From positions 1 through 20,358 of IMG/VR virus record IMGVR_UViG_3300030098_003195: a stretch of 20,358 bases of DNA. One strand, given 5' to 3'. The stretch is from a virus. Below are positions 1 through 7,095 of the stretch, one piece after another. The notes beneath the pieces were generated by a model that saw nothing but the letters and a program-made list of their open reading frames with translations, searched no databases and was not told the DNA's origin. Both the position numbers and the translations under genes were made by a program. Position 1 is the stretch's first letter; each line of letters begins with the position of its first letter.

Positions 1-21
1 CAAATATTTTCTATTAATGTT

Positions 22-1935
22 TTAGAATTTATTTTTTTCATTTACAGAAAAATCTAATGGATCAGTTGCTGGATCGCTTAAATCAGGAAAATCATTACCA
101 GTAGCAGATGATTCATAAACATAATTTCCAGCATAACCTAATTCTCTAAATATATCTTTTATAATATAAAAAGGCATTCTGTTCCTGCGTTGTTCTTCGT
201 GTAACTGCCTACCAATTACATCTGCATAATAATCAGATTCCAATATATTATCCATCAACATAAAATGTTTATATAAAAAGTTGTGGAATCGAGTTCCTGC
301 ACCCATCTTTTCTTCACCATATTGTGACCCTAAATGTTTAATTCTTACATAATATAATAACTCATTAGAATTTTCTATTCTTATTGGTGAATCTGTTCCA
401 TTATAAGAATTATGTGTATGAGATTGGTCAGGATAAATTGTTCCAATCACATTTGGAACCTCAAATGTTCCTGATATTGTTTCAGCATTAAATTCCTCGA
501 AATAGCCATTATCACCTTTTTTATTTCCACCTAATCTTATTCTAAAATCTGTTGATGATTCACTACCATTAAATCTTGATTTATCATAAAAAAAAGCTGT
601 AAATCTTGTTTTTAATTGTCCAACATCATCTATATAAGCACCACTATCTAAAATAGGTAAAGTAATTGTGCAACCTATTATAGACATTTGAAATACTTGG
701 TTGTTGTTATAATCTGATAAATAAGCAACATCATCATTTTGCAAGTTTCCATTTATATCTTTTGAATATCCACTTACACCATCCCAAGTAGTGTAATCAT
801 TTTCTTTAAATATAGAACCAGCTATTTCATTTTCTTCATTTAATACTGTTGTATAAAATATTTCAGGATTAGTTGAACTTCCTCCACTACCTTCTTCATC
901 TTCACCTTCATCATAATTCATTGTAGATTTTTGCCTTCTTGGATTAATTACATAATCCCTTATCTCATTAATTGCAATAATCTGATTCTTTCCTATTGTA
1001 TTACTTGGTTCTATTTCCTGTCCTGTGCTGGTCGCTATTTCAGGTGATGATATTAAAGTAATTGTGTTTTCTGATATATCATACTGCTCATTAGCTGTAA
1101 ATGAATTTACTGGATTGTCATCGTCATCTTTTTCGCTAAAGTTGATTAATCCGTGAGAACTTGGGATATTACCATAGCCATTAGATTTATAAATATATAA
1201 AGGTGGATTCCTACTTTCATTATTATCATCTATATCATAAGGAAAACTAACAGTAGAATCATTATCAGGAATTATATCAATATTTCCAGCATCTATATAA
1301 TTTTCTGCATCTGTTGCTGGTGCTGATTTTATAACACAAGGTGCTTTTGATACAACACCATAAACCATAGGGATTGGCTTGTTTATATATTTTTTAGGAA
1401 CATCATCTTTTGCACCAGTATTTAATATTGGTAAATCCTTATGCAATTTAGATTGGCTTATATCTTCAACTGATATTGTAGCCTTATCATCTGTATGGCT
1501 ATAATCTCTAATTTTACCTACATAAATTAATAAAAAATCAACCTCATTATTATTTTCTCCACCTTCCCAATATGCTCTATGTGTATTTGGGCTTGTCCAA
1601 TATATTCTAATCTCTTTATTAACAAGTGAAGATGTAATACTTTCTGAAAATCGCACTCCATTATATTTAGAATTACTGATATTTAAAGTAACACTTGATA
1701 TAGTATATTTTCTATTTTCTAAATCGATGGATTCTTTTAATGTAGGGATATTTAATAATATAGGTTTTGCTGTATAACTTTCAGTTTTATCTAAATTATA
1801 ATATGTTAATGAATTTGTGCTTAATCTGATAGGACTGACAACCTGATTGCCTTCCATATTTCCTATTACAACTAATGGAACAAGCTGTGTATTATTTCCT
1901 TGAATATCATTTAAAAAATTTTCTGATATATACAT
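22..1935 (-). CDS. Tail tip/hub structural protein (putative)
   Basis: A 637-residue protein encoded directly after the tape measure gene, the usual place for distal-tail or hub proteins that close the tail tip and carry adhesion parts. Residues 1-190 look like a compact beta-rich domain. It contains a stretch near 139-170 (VGKIRDYS, then SVEDISQSKLHKDLPI) followed by KKYINKPIPMVYG, a pattern I associate with tail proteins of uncultured marine siphophages. Residues about 340-355 form an acidic, Gly/Ser-rich linker, and a second, mostly beta, region follows. There is no signal peptide or membrane segment. The ATG overlaps the tape measure stop by one base (TAATG), which suggests coupled translation. 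The TAA stop lies at 22-24. The structural role rests on position and composition. The precise part (distal tail, hub or tip attachment) cannot be decided here. Confidence 0.6.
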   Translation of the reverse strand: MYISENFLNDIQGNNTQLVPLVVIGNMEGNQVVSPIRLSTNSLTYYNLDKTESYTAKPILLNIPTLKESIDLENRKYTISSVTLNISNSKYNGVRFSESITSSLVNKEIRIYWTSPNTHRAYWEGGENNNEVDFLLIYVGKIRDYSHTDDKATISVEDISQSKLHKDLPILNTGAKDDVPKKYINKPIPMVYGVVSKAPCVIKSAPATDAENYIDAGNIDIIPDNDSTVSFPYDIDDNNESRNPPLYIYKSNGYGNIPSSHGLINFSEKDDDDNPVNSFTANEQYDISENTITLISSPEIATSTGQEIEPSNTIGKNQIIAINEIRDYVINPRRQKSTMNYDEGEDEEGSGGSSTNPEIFYTTVLNEENEIAGSIFKENDYTTWDGVSGYSKDINGNLQNDDVAYLSDYNNNQVFQMSIIGCTITLPILDSGAYIDDVGQLKTRFTAFFYDKSRFNGSESSTDFRIRLGGNKKGDNGYFEEFNAETISGTFEVPNVIGTIYPDQSHTHNSYNGTDSPIRIENSNELLYYVRIKHLGSQYGEEKMGAGTRFHNFLYKHFMLMDNILESDYYADVIGRQLHEEQRRNRMPFYIIKDIFRELGYAGNYVYESSATGNDFPDLSDPATDPLDFSVNEKNKF

Positions 1936-3671
1936 TATGAGAAAGAAACTCCTCTACGAACTGCATCTTTAATTTGTTCAGCTAATTCACCTTCTACAAA
2001 ATCTTGGCTCATTACATTTCCTGATATAGAAACATTAACTGAACCACCACCACCATTTTGATTCATTACAGGATTAAGAGGTGTAATATTTACAGATTCT
2101 GCACCAGCTTCACCTGCTAAAATCATTGTTGGCTGTGAAACTATTTCATTCATTCCAGTGGCTGCAACCTTTGGAACAACTTTTTCAAATAATTGCATAG
2201 CAGCAGCAGCACCAGCAGCACCAGTTGCTAAACCTAATAAACCTTTTTTACCTATCTGTTCTTTTAAAAATCCAGCAATCATTTCTGAAAAATAAGCCTT
2301 TACAACTCGCCTTACTGCATCAATCGCTGAATCTGCTGATGCACCTGTTGCAATAGCTGAATCTATGGTCATTTTCTTGACCTTATCTTTGGCTACCAAT
2401 TCTCCTTCTGCACCTTTTTTACCAGCATCTGTTTTCTTTTTATCACTTTTTTCTATTTCCTCATTCTGAACTATTACAGCATCAGCATATTTTTTATATA
2501 TTTCTTTTTGGGCTTCTATATACTCTCCAAAAGTATCTATATTGTCTTGTGAACCTTGTGTTAATAGTTCAACCATCTGCGAATTAGCCATAGATAAACC
2601 TTCTGTATCTATCAGCTTACTCATCTCCATAGGCTGTATATCAGCACCTAATTTATTAGCTATTTGTGCAAGTGAATTAAATTGCTCTTTAGCAAAATTC
2701 ACCATTCCAATAAAGAAATTCTTTACTTTAGCTATTACAATTTGTATTCCTATTCCTATTGGTTCCCATAAAAAAGCTGATACTGATTTAATTCCTTCCC
2801 ATAAAGCACCTAATGCTTTTAAAGATAGTGGAACCACTTTATTCATATAAAATCCAAATAAATCAGGAATAGTGCTAAAAGCTAAAGAAAAAAGGTCTTT
2901 AATTAATGTAGATAATGCACCCATATTAGTTTTCATATTTTCAAAAGTTGCACTAAAATCAATTTTACCAATAAAATCAAATGCTTCAATCACATCTTCA
3001 CTAAATTTTTTCATCACTTTTGCCCCATCAGTAGCCATAGGTAATAATAAGTTTCCTAATGATTCTGCTGCATCACCCATTGCATTTTTTGCTTGATCCA
3101 TAGCACCTGAAAATGTATGTATTTCTACTTCAGCAGCACCTTTAAACATTTCCCTCATAACTTCAATACCCTTACCAGCTTTTAATTCTTCTGCTGTTAA
3201 TTCTTTTAAGGGTCCAACACTCTCACCTAATTCACCAGTCATTCCAGATAATGTTTTAGCAGTATTCTTTACAGCCGATTCTAAACTCATACCAGTAGCA
3301 GAAGCCAAATCTAATGTTACTGGAATCATATCTTTTATTTGTTGTTCTGATAAACCTATTGAAGCAAGATATGCCTGTTGTTGTATAATAGCTTCATCAC
3401 CAAATCTTGATGTCTGCTGTAATGCCCCTGCCTGTTTTAATAAAGCATCAGTATTTGAACCTAATGCTTGTGCTAATTTTCTTTCTTGAATTTCCTGTTC
3501 TGCTGCTGCATCTGTTGCCTTCTTCATAGCGACACCTAATGCAACTGCACCACCAGCAGCACCCACCATTGCCACTTTTGACAAACTCATTAATGAACCT
3601 GATAATTTTCTTATTCCTGAAGATGCACCTTTAACCCCTCTTGTCGTTACATTAATTAAAAAATTAGGCAT
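1935..3671 (-). CDS. Tail tape measure protein
   Basis: A 578-residue protein that would fill the tail tube, set tail length and help DNA entry. The N-terminus (VTTRGVKGASSGIRKLSGSL) is the amphipathic start typical of tape measures, followed by a hydrophobic Gly/Ala segment at about residues 33-48. Residues 50-250 are long helical Ala/Gln/Glu-rich sequence. Residues about 250-330 are hydrophobic and could insert in the host membrane. A Lys-rich charged stretch lies near 405-435, and a Gly/Ala-rich hydrophobic stretch plus a short beta-like C-terminus (GGGGSVNVSISGNV) follow. By the roughly 1.5 angstrom per residue rule known for tape measures, 578 residues would predict a tail near 87 nm (inference). 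It follows the tail chaperone pair, with the start inside the end of the T frame (8-base overlap), and precedes the tail tip gene. This order is diagnostic for siphophages. Confidence 0.93.
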   Translation of the reverse strand: MPNFLINVTTRGVKGASSGIRKLSGSLMSLSKVAMVGAAGGAVALGVAMKKATDAAAEQEIQERKLAQALGSNTDALLKQAGALQQTSRFGDEAIIQQQAYLASIGLSEQQIKDMIPVTLDLASATGMSLESAVKNTAKTLSGMTGELGESVGPLKELTAEELKAGKGIEVMREMFKGAAEVEIHTFSGAMDQAKNAMGDAAESLGNLLLPMATDGAKVMKKFSEDVIEAFDFIGKIDFSATFENMKTNMGALSTLIKDLFSLAFSTIPDLFGFYMNKVVPLSLKALGALWEGIKSVSAFLWEPIGIGIQIVIAKVKNFFIGMVNFAKEQFNSLAQIANKLGADIQPMEMSKLIDTEGLSMANSQMVELLTQGSQDNIDTFGEYIEAQKEIYKKYADAVIVQNEEIEKSDKKKTDAGKKGAEGELVAKDKVKKMTIDSAIATGASADSAIDAVRRVVKAYFSEMIAGFLKEQIGKKGLLGLATGAAGAAAAMQLFEKVVPKVAATGMNEIVSQPTMILAGEAGAESVNITPLNPVMNQNGGGGSVNVSISGNVMSQDFVEGELAEQIKDAVRRGVSFS

Positions 3672-4077
3672 TATTTTGTTCCTTCTGTTTCTTGTTTGTA
3701 TATTGATTAATTTCTTCTTCTATAATAAAGAAATCATCTATAATATTGGCTGGTGTTTCGTATAAAGATGGATATGGAGGACAATTAAACTGCTTACAAT
3801 ATTGATACTCTTTTATTCTATTCTGAATATTAGTATCAACTAATTGACTGTGATCTGCAAAAAAGAATGATTGTGTATAAATTGCTTCTCCCACATTAAA
3901 ACCCTTTTGTTCTGCTTCATCTGATAGCTTCATAATTTCATCATAAACATCCGAAATTGACTTAAATTCAGCCTTTTGTCTTGTAGATGGACATAGTGCA
4001 GTATAAGGATAAGAAACACCTGTAAAGGCACTATTTTTTAATCCATTTAAGCTAATCCATACATTAATACGAAGCAA
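3664..4077 (-). CDS. Tail assembly chaperone, T-type extension (made by -1 frameshift)
   Basis: This is the downstream half of a lambda G/GT-like chaperone pair. The 137-codon ORF begins only with TTG, has no visible Shine-Dalgarno sequence, and lies in the -1 frame relative to the preceding 89-codon gene. That frame is open from 4095, just after an in-frame TAA at 4096-4098, so ribosomes slipping back one base on A AAA AAA (4095-4089) would enter it. They would read Lys-Ile-Asp-Glu-Leu before the residues listed here, giving a fusion of about 230 residues over 3664-4355. The extension is mixed alpha/beta with a Cys-containing part (YCKQFNCPPYPSLY) and an acidic helical tail. Known GT fusions bind the tape measure through the T part while G contacts tail tube subunits. 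Its position just before the tape measure gene agrees. Independent translation from TTG is the less likely alternative. Confidence 0.8.
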   Translation of the reverse strand: MLRINVWISLNGLKNSAFTGVSYPYTALCPSTRQKAEFKSISDVYDEIMKLSDEAEQKGFNVGEAIYTQSFFFADHSQLVDTNIQNRIKEYQYCKQFNCPPYPSLYETPANIIDDFFIIEEEINQYTNKKQKEQNNA

Positions 4078-4085
4078 TAATTCAT

Positions 4086-4355
4086 CTATTTTTTTTTATT
4101 AGCAAATTCAAATATCGTATTTGCTATGGCTATTATTTCATCAGTTGAATATTTATTTAATTCCGATTCTTTTAATTCAGTATATTTTAAAACTACACTA
4201 CCCCACCAAGAAAAAGAAGGCATTGATCCATTTGAATTTTCCTTGATCATCATATCATTTAATTCACATCTTTTCTTCCAATCAATTTCTTTTATAGGTA
4301 TTTGAAAAGTTTTAAAATCCTGATTCTCTGCTGGTTTTACTTTTATTTCAGCCAT
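4086..4355 (-). CDS. Tail assembly chaperone, G-type
   Basis: An 89-residue soluble helical protein between the tail tube and tape measure genes, the position of gpG-type tail assembly chaperones that keep the tape measure soluble during tail building. It begins with a short beta-like stretch (MAEIKVKPAENQDFKTFQIP), continues with helices around residues 25-80, and ends in three Lys codons followed by TAG. The Lys codons form an uninterrupted nine-A run on which -1 frameshifting into the next ORF is expected, so most product would be this short form and a minority the long fusion. The ATG lies two bases after the tail tube stop with no clear SD, which suggests re-initiation by ribosomes finishing the tail tube gene. 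The sequence itself is not one I recognise. The call depends on position, size and the frameshift signal. Confidence 0.8.
   Translation of the reverse strand: MAEIKVKPAENQDFKTFQIPIKEIDWKKRCELNDMMIKENSNGSMPSFSWWGSVVLKYTELKESELNKYSTDEIIAIANTIFEFANKKK
4089..4097 (-). promoter_or_regulatory. Programmed -1 frameshift slippery site
   Basis: The minus strand reads AAT followed by nine A residues and then TAG. The last seven A residues (4095-4089) fit the X XXY YYZ heptamer as A AAA AAA in the frame of the G-type gene, and the next zero-frame codon is the stop. Slipping back one base keeps full AAA pairing in both tRNA sites and continues as ATA GAT GAA TTA TTG into the T frame. No strong downstream hairpin is visible by eye in the following 60 bases. 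The adjacent stop codon and homopolymer may suffice. Transcriptional slippage on the A run would also give the fusion. Confidence 0.8.
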
Positions 4356-4357
4356 AA

Positions 4358-5389
4358 TTAACTTGCTGTGATACTAATAATTGTTGCTGTTGTATTTGCT
4401 GCTAATGCTCTAAAAGGAATAGTATGTGTTAATGCTGCACCACCATTATCTAAAGTTGAGGCATCTATCATCACATCAGGGCAATCAATAGCAAATCCAC
4501 TTGCTTCATCTATTGATAAATTAATTCCAGTTGAATCACCTTTTAGATTTGCAATTAAATCATAAGTATTATCATCAGCCTTGCAAGTTATTGATCCAGT
4601 TACCTCCCAAGCACCAGTCTGTGCATAAGCATAAGGCAAGAAACTTGAATAATCTTGTGATCCAATCCTTTCTATGCTTCTTGAGATAGTAATCTCCCAA
4701 GACAAAGGCATTATATCCTGACCACCTAAACCTATTGCACCTGCAACACTACCTGTATTTATATTAAATATACTTTTAGGTGCTGCTGCATCTACTGTAT
4801 CAACTGAAATACTATTAGCTTCTTCTGTTGGAGGATATGCTGTCCAAAATGTAGAATCTACTGTTAATTGTCCAGCATTACTTGCTACATCTTCTTTCAA
4901 TGTCATTGATTGGATTACTGCACCTCTTACTGCTAAATCTTCTGCTGTTGCATCTGTTCCACCATTTCTAAAAACTACTGTTGAATGATTAGTTGAAGTT
5001 GCACCGTGTTTCATTTGCATATCTCCAGCAGTTCCATTTCCGATACCAATCGCTGCTGTTAAATCACAAGCACTTGCACCATCACCAAAAGCCCATAAGC
5101 AATTCGCTAAAATAGTATTTGGCGAACCTAAAAATGATACATCAAAATTCCAAGTATTTAAATCAGGTCTATGCCTTCCTTGTGTTTCTAATTGCCCATA
5201 AACACCTGATCTATTTGGCGACATTTCTAAACTTGCACTATTATAAGGCATTGTATAAGAAATAACTGGTAAATCAAAATATGTATGAGCATCTTCGTGT
5301 GCTGTTCCTAATGCCTGTGCTGTACTTGCATCAAAACAGAATATAGGCTTTATTTCAGCACTGGATATTGTTTGAGCTTCTAATGCCAT
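4358..5389 (-). CDS. Major tail tube protein
   Basis: A 343-residue beta-rich protein, the size and position expected of a major tail tube subunit, located between the neck genes and the tail chaperone/tape measure genes. The sequence is rich in Ala, Thr, Ser, Asn and Gly with alternating hydrophobic strands, including SMTLKEDVASNAGQLTVDSTFW and SWEITISRSIERIG. The latter is the kind of strand-turn-strand seen in tail tube folds that stack as hexamer rings. Four Cys residues are present at scattered sites (for example ILANCLWAFGDGASACDL), without an evident metal-binding pattern. No signal peptide or membrane segment is seen. The ATG overlaps the stop of the upstream 65-codon gene by one base (TAATG). 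The length leaves room for an extra surface domain beyond a minimal tube subunit of about 150-200 residues, but I cannot place its borders. Confidence 0.8.
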   Translation of the reverse strand: MALEAQTISSAEIKPIFCFDASTAQALGTAHEDAHTYFDLPVISYTMPYNSASLEMSPNRSGVYGQLETQGRHRPDLNTWNFDVSFLGSPNTILANCLWAFGDGASACDLTAAIGIGNGTAGDMQMKHGATSTNHSTVVFRNGGTDATAEDLAVRGAVIQSMTLKEDVASNAGQLTVDSTFWTAYPPTEEANSISVDTVDAAAPKSIFNINTGSVAGAIGLGGQDIMPLSWEITISRSIERIGSQDYSSFLPYAYAQTGAWEVTGSITCKADDNTYDLIANLKGDSTGINLSIDEASGFAIDCPDVMIDASTLDNGGAALTHTIPFRALAANTTATIISITAS

Positions 5390-5586
5390 TATTTATTCTC
5401 CTTCTTTGTTTTTTTTATTTTTTTATTTAATTCATCAAAACAACCTTCAAATTCTTTAGGGATTTCATTCATAGTAACAGGAAGCCCAGCTACAAGCAAT
5501 CCGTGCTTACTATGGCTTCCTTTAGCCCTAAAATCTTTCTTTTCACCTAAATCAAAATACTTATTATTTGCTTTATATTGTGCCAT
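5389..5586 (-). CDS. Small basic protein between tail terminator and tail tube
   Basis: A 65-residue hydrophilic protein with a Lys-rich C-terminus (KKIKKTKKENK) and a short central hydrophobic patch (HGLLVAGLPVTM). No known family is recognised. It sits eight bases after the tail terminator-like gene, is preceded by a recognisable SD (TAGGAG), and its stop overlaps the tail tube start (TAATG). Its reading frame therefore appears constrained by both neighbours and it is probably translated with the tail genes. A role in tail assembly is suggested only by context. The lysine tail could bind nucleic acid or an acidic partner, but nothing in the sequence settles this. Confidence 0.65.
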   Translation of the reverse strand: MAQYKANNKYFDLGEKKDFRAKGSHSKHGLLVAGLPVTMNEIPKEFEGCFDELNKKIKKTKKENK

Positions 5587-5594
5587 ACTAACTC

Positions 5595-6032
5595 CTATGT
5601 ATAAATATTATTATGAATAATTGATACTGAATATTCTGCTATATTTAATTTATCATTATCTTCATTTTCTTCGTCTTGTATATTATATACTATATCTTGA
5701 ACTTGCAATTCTGCCCAATTATAAGTTGTGCTAACCTGATTATCTAATAAATGTTTTCTTAATCTATCTATTTTTGCTTTTATTGATTTATTAATCATTT
5801 CGTTATTAGTATCTGCTATATGATAATATCTTATATTAACTAAATATTCTCTTTGTTCTAAAGCACCAGTTTGTAATAATAAATTTGATGATTCTAAATT
5901 GATTCTTATACATTCAGTTCCAAGCATTTTAAAATCATTTCCAATATAAACATTCATAAATTCAGAACTAATAATTTTTCTTAATGCTAATTCTATTTCA
6001 TCGTATGCTATTTTATCATAAGTAACAGCCAT
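5595..6032 (-). CDS. Tail terminator / tail completion-like protein
   Basis: A 145-residue alpha/beta protein in the neck position between the head-tail connector and the tail tube gene. The layout fits tail terminators: an N-terminal helix (YDEIELALRKII), then strands (ECIRINLESSNLLLQ, REYLVNIRYYH), a long helix (NKSIKAKIDRLRKHLLDN), and closing strands (AELQVQDIVYNI, LNIAEYSVSIIH). In known siphophages this protein forms a hexameric ring that ends tail tube polymerisation and docks on the connector. Its ATG overlaps the connector stop by one base. A minor tail or head-completion protein of the HK97 gp10/Gp17 type is the main alternative. Confidence 0.65.
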   Translation of the reverse strand: MAVTYDKIAYDEIELALRKIISSEFMNVYIGNDFKMLGTECIRINLESSNLLLQTGALEQREYLVNIRYYHIADTNNEMINKSIKAKIDRLRKHLLDNQVSTTYNWAELQVQDIVYNIQDEENEDNDKLNIAEYSVSIIHNNIYT

Positions 6033-7033
6033 TAAATTCCATATCCTCTGCGAGTTAATTGAATTCCACCTGATTCAGCATTAGTAATTTTTCTTGTTTC
6101 TGAATATAGTCCAATCTCCCAAGTATCACCAGAGTTCATTGTTGCCCCTTGAAATCTGCAATACCAGCCACTATAAATTGATTGTAATCCACCTGTAATT
6201 TTAATATTAGTTTTTTCAGAACCTTGTATTTTGTCATTTCCAAAATGTGCTACCTTTACTATGGCAACACCATAAGCACCACCTGTTGTGCAAGTTATTA
6301 AAAGATTTTCATATGGCTCACCTACATATGCACCACCTGTTTCTACAATATCCATAGACCCACCATTTCCACTACCTGCTCTGATATTACCCTTGCTATC
6401 TCCTGAATCTACTTCATAGGCAAGTTTATAATCTCCCTTGTTTAAACGATCTGCTATACCAGTTCCATCTATATTAGTTACTTTATCATAATACATATCT
6501 GCTTCTTCAGATACTCCCTCTTTTGATCTAATTAAATTACTTGCTGCAATATAGCAAGTGGCTCTTACAATGATAGGATCATATTCAGGAACAGCAGATT
6601 CCGCTGTAGAATTTGCATCATACATAGGATGTTTTGGTATTGGTGTTGGGTATCTTTTATCAATAATATTATTTAATTCAAAAGAAGCATTTACAAGTTG
6701 TTGATCTATAAAAGTTGAAAAATCTATACCTGCTTCAAATACTTGTTCATTTATTGTTGTAGATGAATAGGAACTATTATAATATTCTACTTGATTTGTT
6801 GAAGAATTATAAAACCATTCACCATTTGTATCTACAGCACCTGAAGATGATTGTGCAGCAGCCAATTCTTCTCCATTTAAAAACAATGTATCTACATAAC
6901 CACTATCCCTAAATAAATGTAGATTACCTGAAGTTAGTGTTGGAAATATTTGAACCTTTTGATCGTAATCGCCAAACCTATTAAAATAATTTTTTAAATC
7001 TGATTGACTTGCATATTTAAAATCAGTAGCCAT
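6032..7033 (-). CDS. Head-tail connector (adaptor) with extra beta domains
   Basis: A 333-residue protein at the first position of the neck/tail block. Residues 1-30 (YASQSDLKNYFNRFGDYD) and 105-205 (FIDQQLVNASFELNNIIDKRYPTP, then VRATCYIAASNLIR and ADMYYDKVTN) fit the helical adaptor fold of gp6/gp15-type connectors, which attach below the portal. Two parts are additional. Residues 31-104 form a beta-rich insert between the first and second helical parts. After a Gly/Ser linker at 215-228, residues about 233-310 form a separate beta domain (GGAYVGEPYENLLI to NSGDTWEIGLY). Typical adaptors have 100-200 residues, so this one is long. The ATG is preceded by AAGGAG six bases upstream and overlaps the stop of a 20-codon ORF. 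The adaptor call is good; what the extra domains do is unknown. Confidence 0.7.
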   Translation of the reverse strand: MATDFKYASQSDLKNYFNRFGDYDQKVQIFPTLTSGNLHLFRDSGYVDTLFLNGEELAAAQSSSGAVDTNGEWFYNSSTNQVEYYNSSYSSTTINEQVFEAGIDFSTFIDQQLVNASFELNNIIDKRYPTPIPKHPMYDANSTAESAVPEYDPIIVRATCYIAASNLIRSKEGVSEEADMYYDKVTNIDGTGIADRLNKGDYKLAYEVDSGDSKGNIRAGSGNGGSMDIVETGGAYVGEPYENLLITCTTGGAYGVAIVKVAHFGNDKIQGSEKTNIKITGGLQSIYSGWYCRFQGATMNSGDTWEIGLYSETRKITNAESGGIQLTRRGYGI

Positions 7034-7095
7034 TAATATCTCCTTCTTTTAGGCTTTTTAGTTGGCTTTGGTTTTTTATATTTAGATTTAGGCAT
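7033..7095 (-). CDS. 20-residue polybasic microprotein
   Basis: An ORF of 20 codons lies exactly between the 528-codon structural gene and the connector gene. Its ATG overlaps the upstream stop (TAATG) and its TAA overlaps the downstream ATG (TAATG). The product starts MPKSKYKKPKP and ends KRRRY, with 8 Lys, 3 Arg and 4 Pro and no acidic residue. A good ribosome binding site, GGAAGGT at 7107-7101, lies five bases before the ATG. The last codons also contain AAGGAG, which serves the connector gene, so part of the ORF may exist only as a leader. Nothing this short can be assigned to a family by eye. A nucleic-acid-binding or assembly peptide is possible. The alternative is a coupling leader that carries ribosomes from one gene to the next. 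Confidence 0.5.
   Translation of the reverse strand: MPKSKYKKPKPTKKPKRRRY

Noticed and set aside
2542-3096. Two plus-strand open frames inside the tape measure gene
   Set aside because: They are antisense to a clear tape measure protein, have Cys/Ile/Ser-rich compositions unlike proteins of this phage, and no SD supports them.
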